A DNA stretch of 7,343 nt from Gemmatimonadales bacterium (GTDB lineage: Bacteria; Gemmatimonadota; Gemmatimonadetes; Gemmatimonadales; GWC2-71-9), in contig SPDF01000070.1 of the NCBI GenBank assembly GCA_004525055.1, positions 1 to 7,343 on the forward strand. The letters are read 5' to 3'. How positions within the stretch are numbered: the first letter of the stretch is position 1; every line of letters begins with the position of its first letter. The translations under genes were made by a program, and so were the position numbers. The notes beneath the pieces are model-generated. The model searched no databases and was not told where the DNA came from. It was given only the letters and a program-made list of their open reading frames with translations. Shown piece by piece: positions 6,592-7,343 of the stretch.

Positions 6592-7182
6592 CTACTCGAT
6601 CTTACTTCCCCGCGCTGGGCTCCCGGTCGAAGATCCACCCCCCGCACTTCCCTTCGAGACAGCTCCGCTCGTCGACCCACCGCCTCCCGCGCTCCCGCCG
6701 GTACGGGGAGAAGTGCTCCCAGACCGTGAGGACTGACTGCGACCGCCGGACTGCGTGCGGGCTGATTGTTCCGCTACCCTCGCCTTTTCGGCCGCCATCG
6801 CCCTACCTCTGGCCAGGCCTGGGTTGTTCCAGAGAGTCTCGTACCTCTCCGCACGTTGGAGTTGCGACGCTGCGGTGTACTCACCGTTCCACCCAAGCCC
6901 GAATAGGTAGTACCCTGTCCATGTCGCCGGGGAGGATTCGCAGCGGCGGTGGCTCCACGTACACGGGCGTGGCTCCGGTGTCACCCCAACGAAGGATGCC
7001 GCGGAGACCGGAGAAATGGGCATGGCTTCCGGATACATCTCAACCGTATTCGCCTCAACCACCTTGACCTTGATACCCGCGGCCAAGACCGGCTCGAACC
7101 TCAGCGGTGCCGATTGCAGGGACTGTGGCGCCGCGTTCGGCGCCTGGATCAGCATGAACGCGAGGAGCAGCGGGGTGGTCAT
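6592..7182 (-). CDS. Putative secreted protein of unknown family with Ser/Gly-rich C-terminal tail
   Basis: A 196-residue protein I do not recognise. It opens with a short hydrophobic stretch, MTTPLLLAFMLIQAPNAAP, that fits a signal peptide cut near residue 17. Residues 25-70 read as a small beta-rich segment (RFEPVLAAGIKVKVVEANTVEMYPEAMP). Then comes a Cys pair (C74, C81), an aromatic patch (TGYYLFGLGWNGEY, 89-102) and a charged helix (QLQRAERYETLWNNPGLARGRAMAAEKARVAEQ, about 107-139). The last 55 residues are almost only Ser, Gly, Thr and Arg and are probably disordered. The ATG at 7182 has a strong GGAGG six bases upstream, which decides against the longer open frame reaching 7284 across a hairpin. 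It is monocistronic as far as the window shows and ends at the shared terminator. The middle is low-confidence in function, but the ribosome site and terminator support a real gene. Confidence 0.72.
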   Translation of the reverse strand: MTTPLLLAFMLIQAPNAAPQSLQSAPLRFEPVLAAGIKVKVVEANTVEMYPEAMPISPVSAASFVGVTPEPRPCTWSHRRCESSPATWTGYYLFGLGWNGEYTAASQLQRAERYETLWNNPGLARGRAMAAEKARVAEQSARTQSGGRSQSSRSGSTSPRTGGSAGGGGSTSGAVSKGSAGGGSSTGSPARGSKIE

Positions 7183-7245
7183 TGACGGCCTCCAGAGGGA
7201 TCGGCAACGATGTGACAGTTGCCAGCATTCCGCAATAGCGCGAAC
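7183..7245 (-). promoter_or_regulatory. Leader and likely promoter region of the secreted-protein gene, with a small dyad
   Basis: This 63-base stretch, between the right-hand hairpin and the ATG at 7182, should carry the promoter. It includes the GGAGG ribosome site (7189-7193) and an inverted repeat GGCAAC-N9-GTTGCC (7203-7208 and 7218-7223), which could be a regulator site or a leader hairpin. No clear -35/-10 pair was found. Confidence 0.4.
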
Positions 7246-7281
7246 AGCGGCGCCCCGGGGCTCATGCCCCGGGGCGCCGCT
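7246..7281. terminator. Perfect 15-bp GC hairpin, probable terminator of the upstream minus-strand gene
   Basis: AGCGGCGCCCCGGGG (7246-7260) is the exact reverse complement of CCCCGGGGCGCCGCT (7267-7281). The loop is CTCATG; a C-G pair can close it further to TCAT. On the minus strand it lies six bases after a TAG that ends a plausible Gly/Arg-rich frame, the position of a terminator. Neither side has a T-run, so it may act as an RNA end-stabilising stem or a U-less terminator. Confidence 0.6.
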
Positions 7282-7287
7282 CATGTC

Positions 7288-7343
7288 CTATCTGCCCCGC
7301 CGTCCCCCACCACCACCGCCCGAAGGCGCGCCACCCCGAGAAC
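7288..7343 (-). CDS. Possible C-terminal end of a Gly/Arg-rich protein (5' part outside window)
   Basis: One minus-strand frame entering from the right edge reads SRGGAPSGGGGGGRRGR and then TAG (7288-7290). Such Gly/Arg tails end many RNA-binding proteins, for example DEAD-box RNA helicases, but 17 residues of low complexity cannot identify a family. Support for this frame comes from the hairpin directly after its stop. The other two frames also stay open for a while, so the reading is tentative. Confidence 0.35.
   Translation of the reverse strand, partial: SRGGAPSGGGGGGRRGR

Noticed and set aside
7183..7284. Longer start for the secreted protein (34 extra residues)
   Set aside because: The extension crosses the 15-bp hairpin and lacks a signal-like N-terminus, while the ATG at 7182 has GGAGG at ideal spacing.
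1..7343. Mobile element, phage, defence system or CRISPR array
   Set aside because: No transposase, integrase, terminal repeats, spaced direct repeats or tRNA-associated sites were seen; gene content and composition look uniform.

Overview
This is a compact, GC-rich bacterial chromosomal segment with almost no intergenic space. The high GC content, the two-domain glutamine-dependent NAD synthetase, the DUF2203 protein and the short overlaps between genes would fit Gemmatimonadota or a related environmental phylum. That placement is inference; no rRNA or other marker is present.

Layout. Positions 2-5211 hold six minus-strand genes, read from right to left: nadE, a hotdog acyl-CoA thioesterase, a patatin-like phospholipase, a DUF2203 protein, a four-helix membrane protein (DUF2269-like), and a putative Tat-exported class V aminotransferase whose 3' end runs off the left edge. 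The junctions are 11 nt, GTGA overlap, 8-nt overlap, 1 nt and TGATG overlap, so this looks like one translationally coupled operon. A 72-bp divergent region (5212-5283) separates it from a plus-strand unit: crcB/fluC (fluoride channel), a DUF190 protein and a small Cys-X5-Arg phosphatase-like protein (5284-6498). A strong bidirectional terminator (6523-6550) separates that unit from a convergent minus-strand gene (6592-7182). This encodes a putative secreted protein with a Ser/Gly-rich tail, and I do not recognise its family. At the right edge a perfect 15-bp hairpin (7246-7281) follows what looks like the Gly/Arg-rich C-terminus of another minus-strand gene.

How the genes may work together. 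The plus-strand unit looks like a fluoride-resistance module: an exporter, a possible PII-like partner and a phosphatase-like enzyme. The minus-strand operon mixes NAD synthesis, acyl-CoA and phospholipid hydrolysis and a putatively exported PLP enzyme with no obvious single pathway. It may be a housekeeping run or a lipid/envelope module. I saw no mobile element, CRISPR array, tRNA or rRNA. No gene-free stretch exceeds about 110 bp. The most notable observations are the fluoride-associated phosphatase, the putatively Tat-exported aminotransferase beside a membrane protein, and the orphan secreted protein between structured elements.
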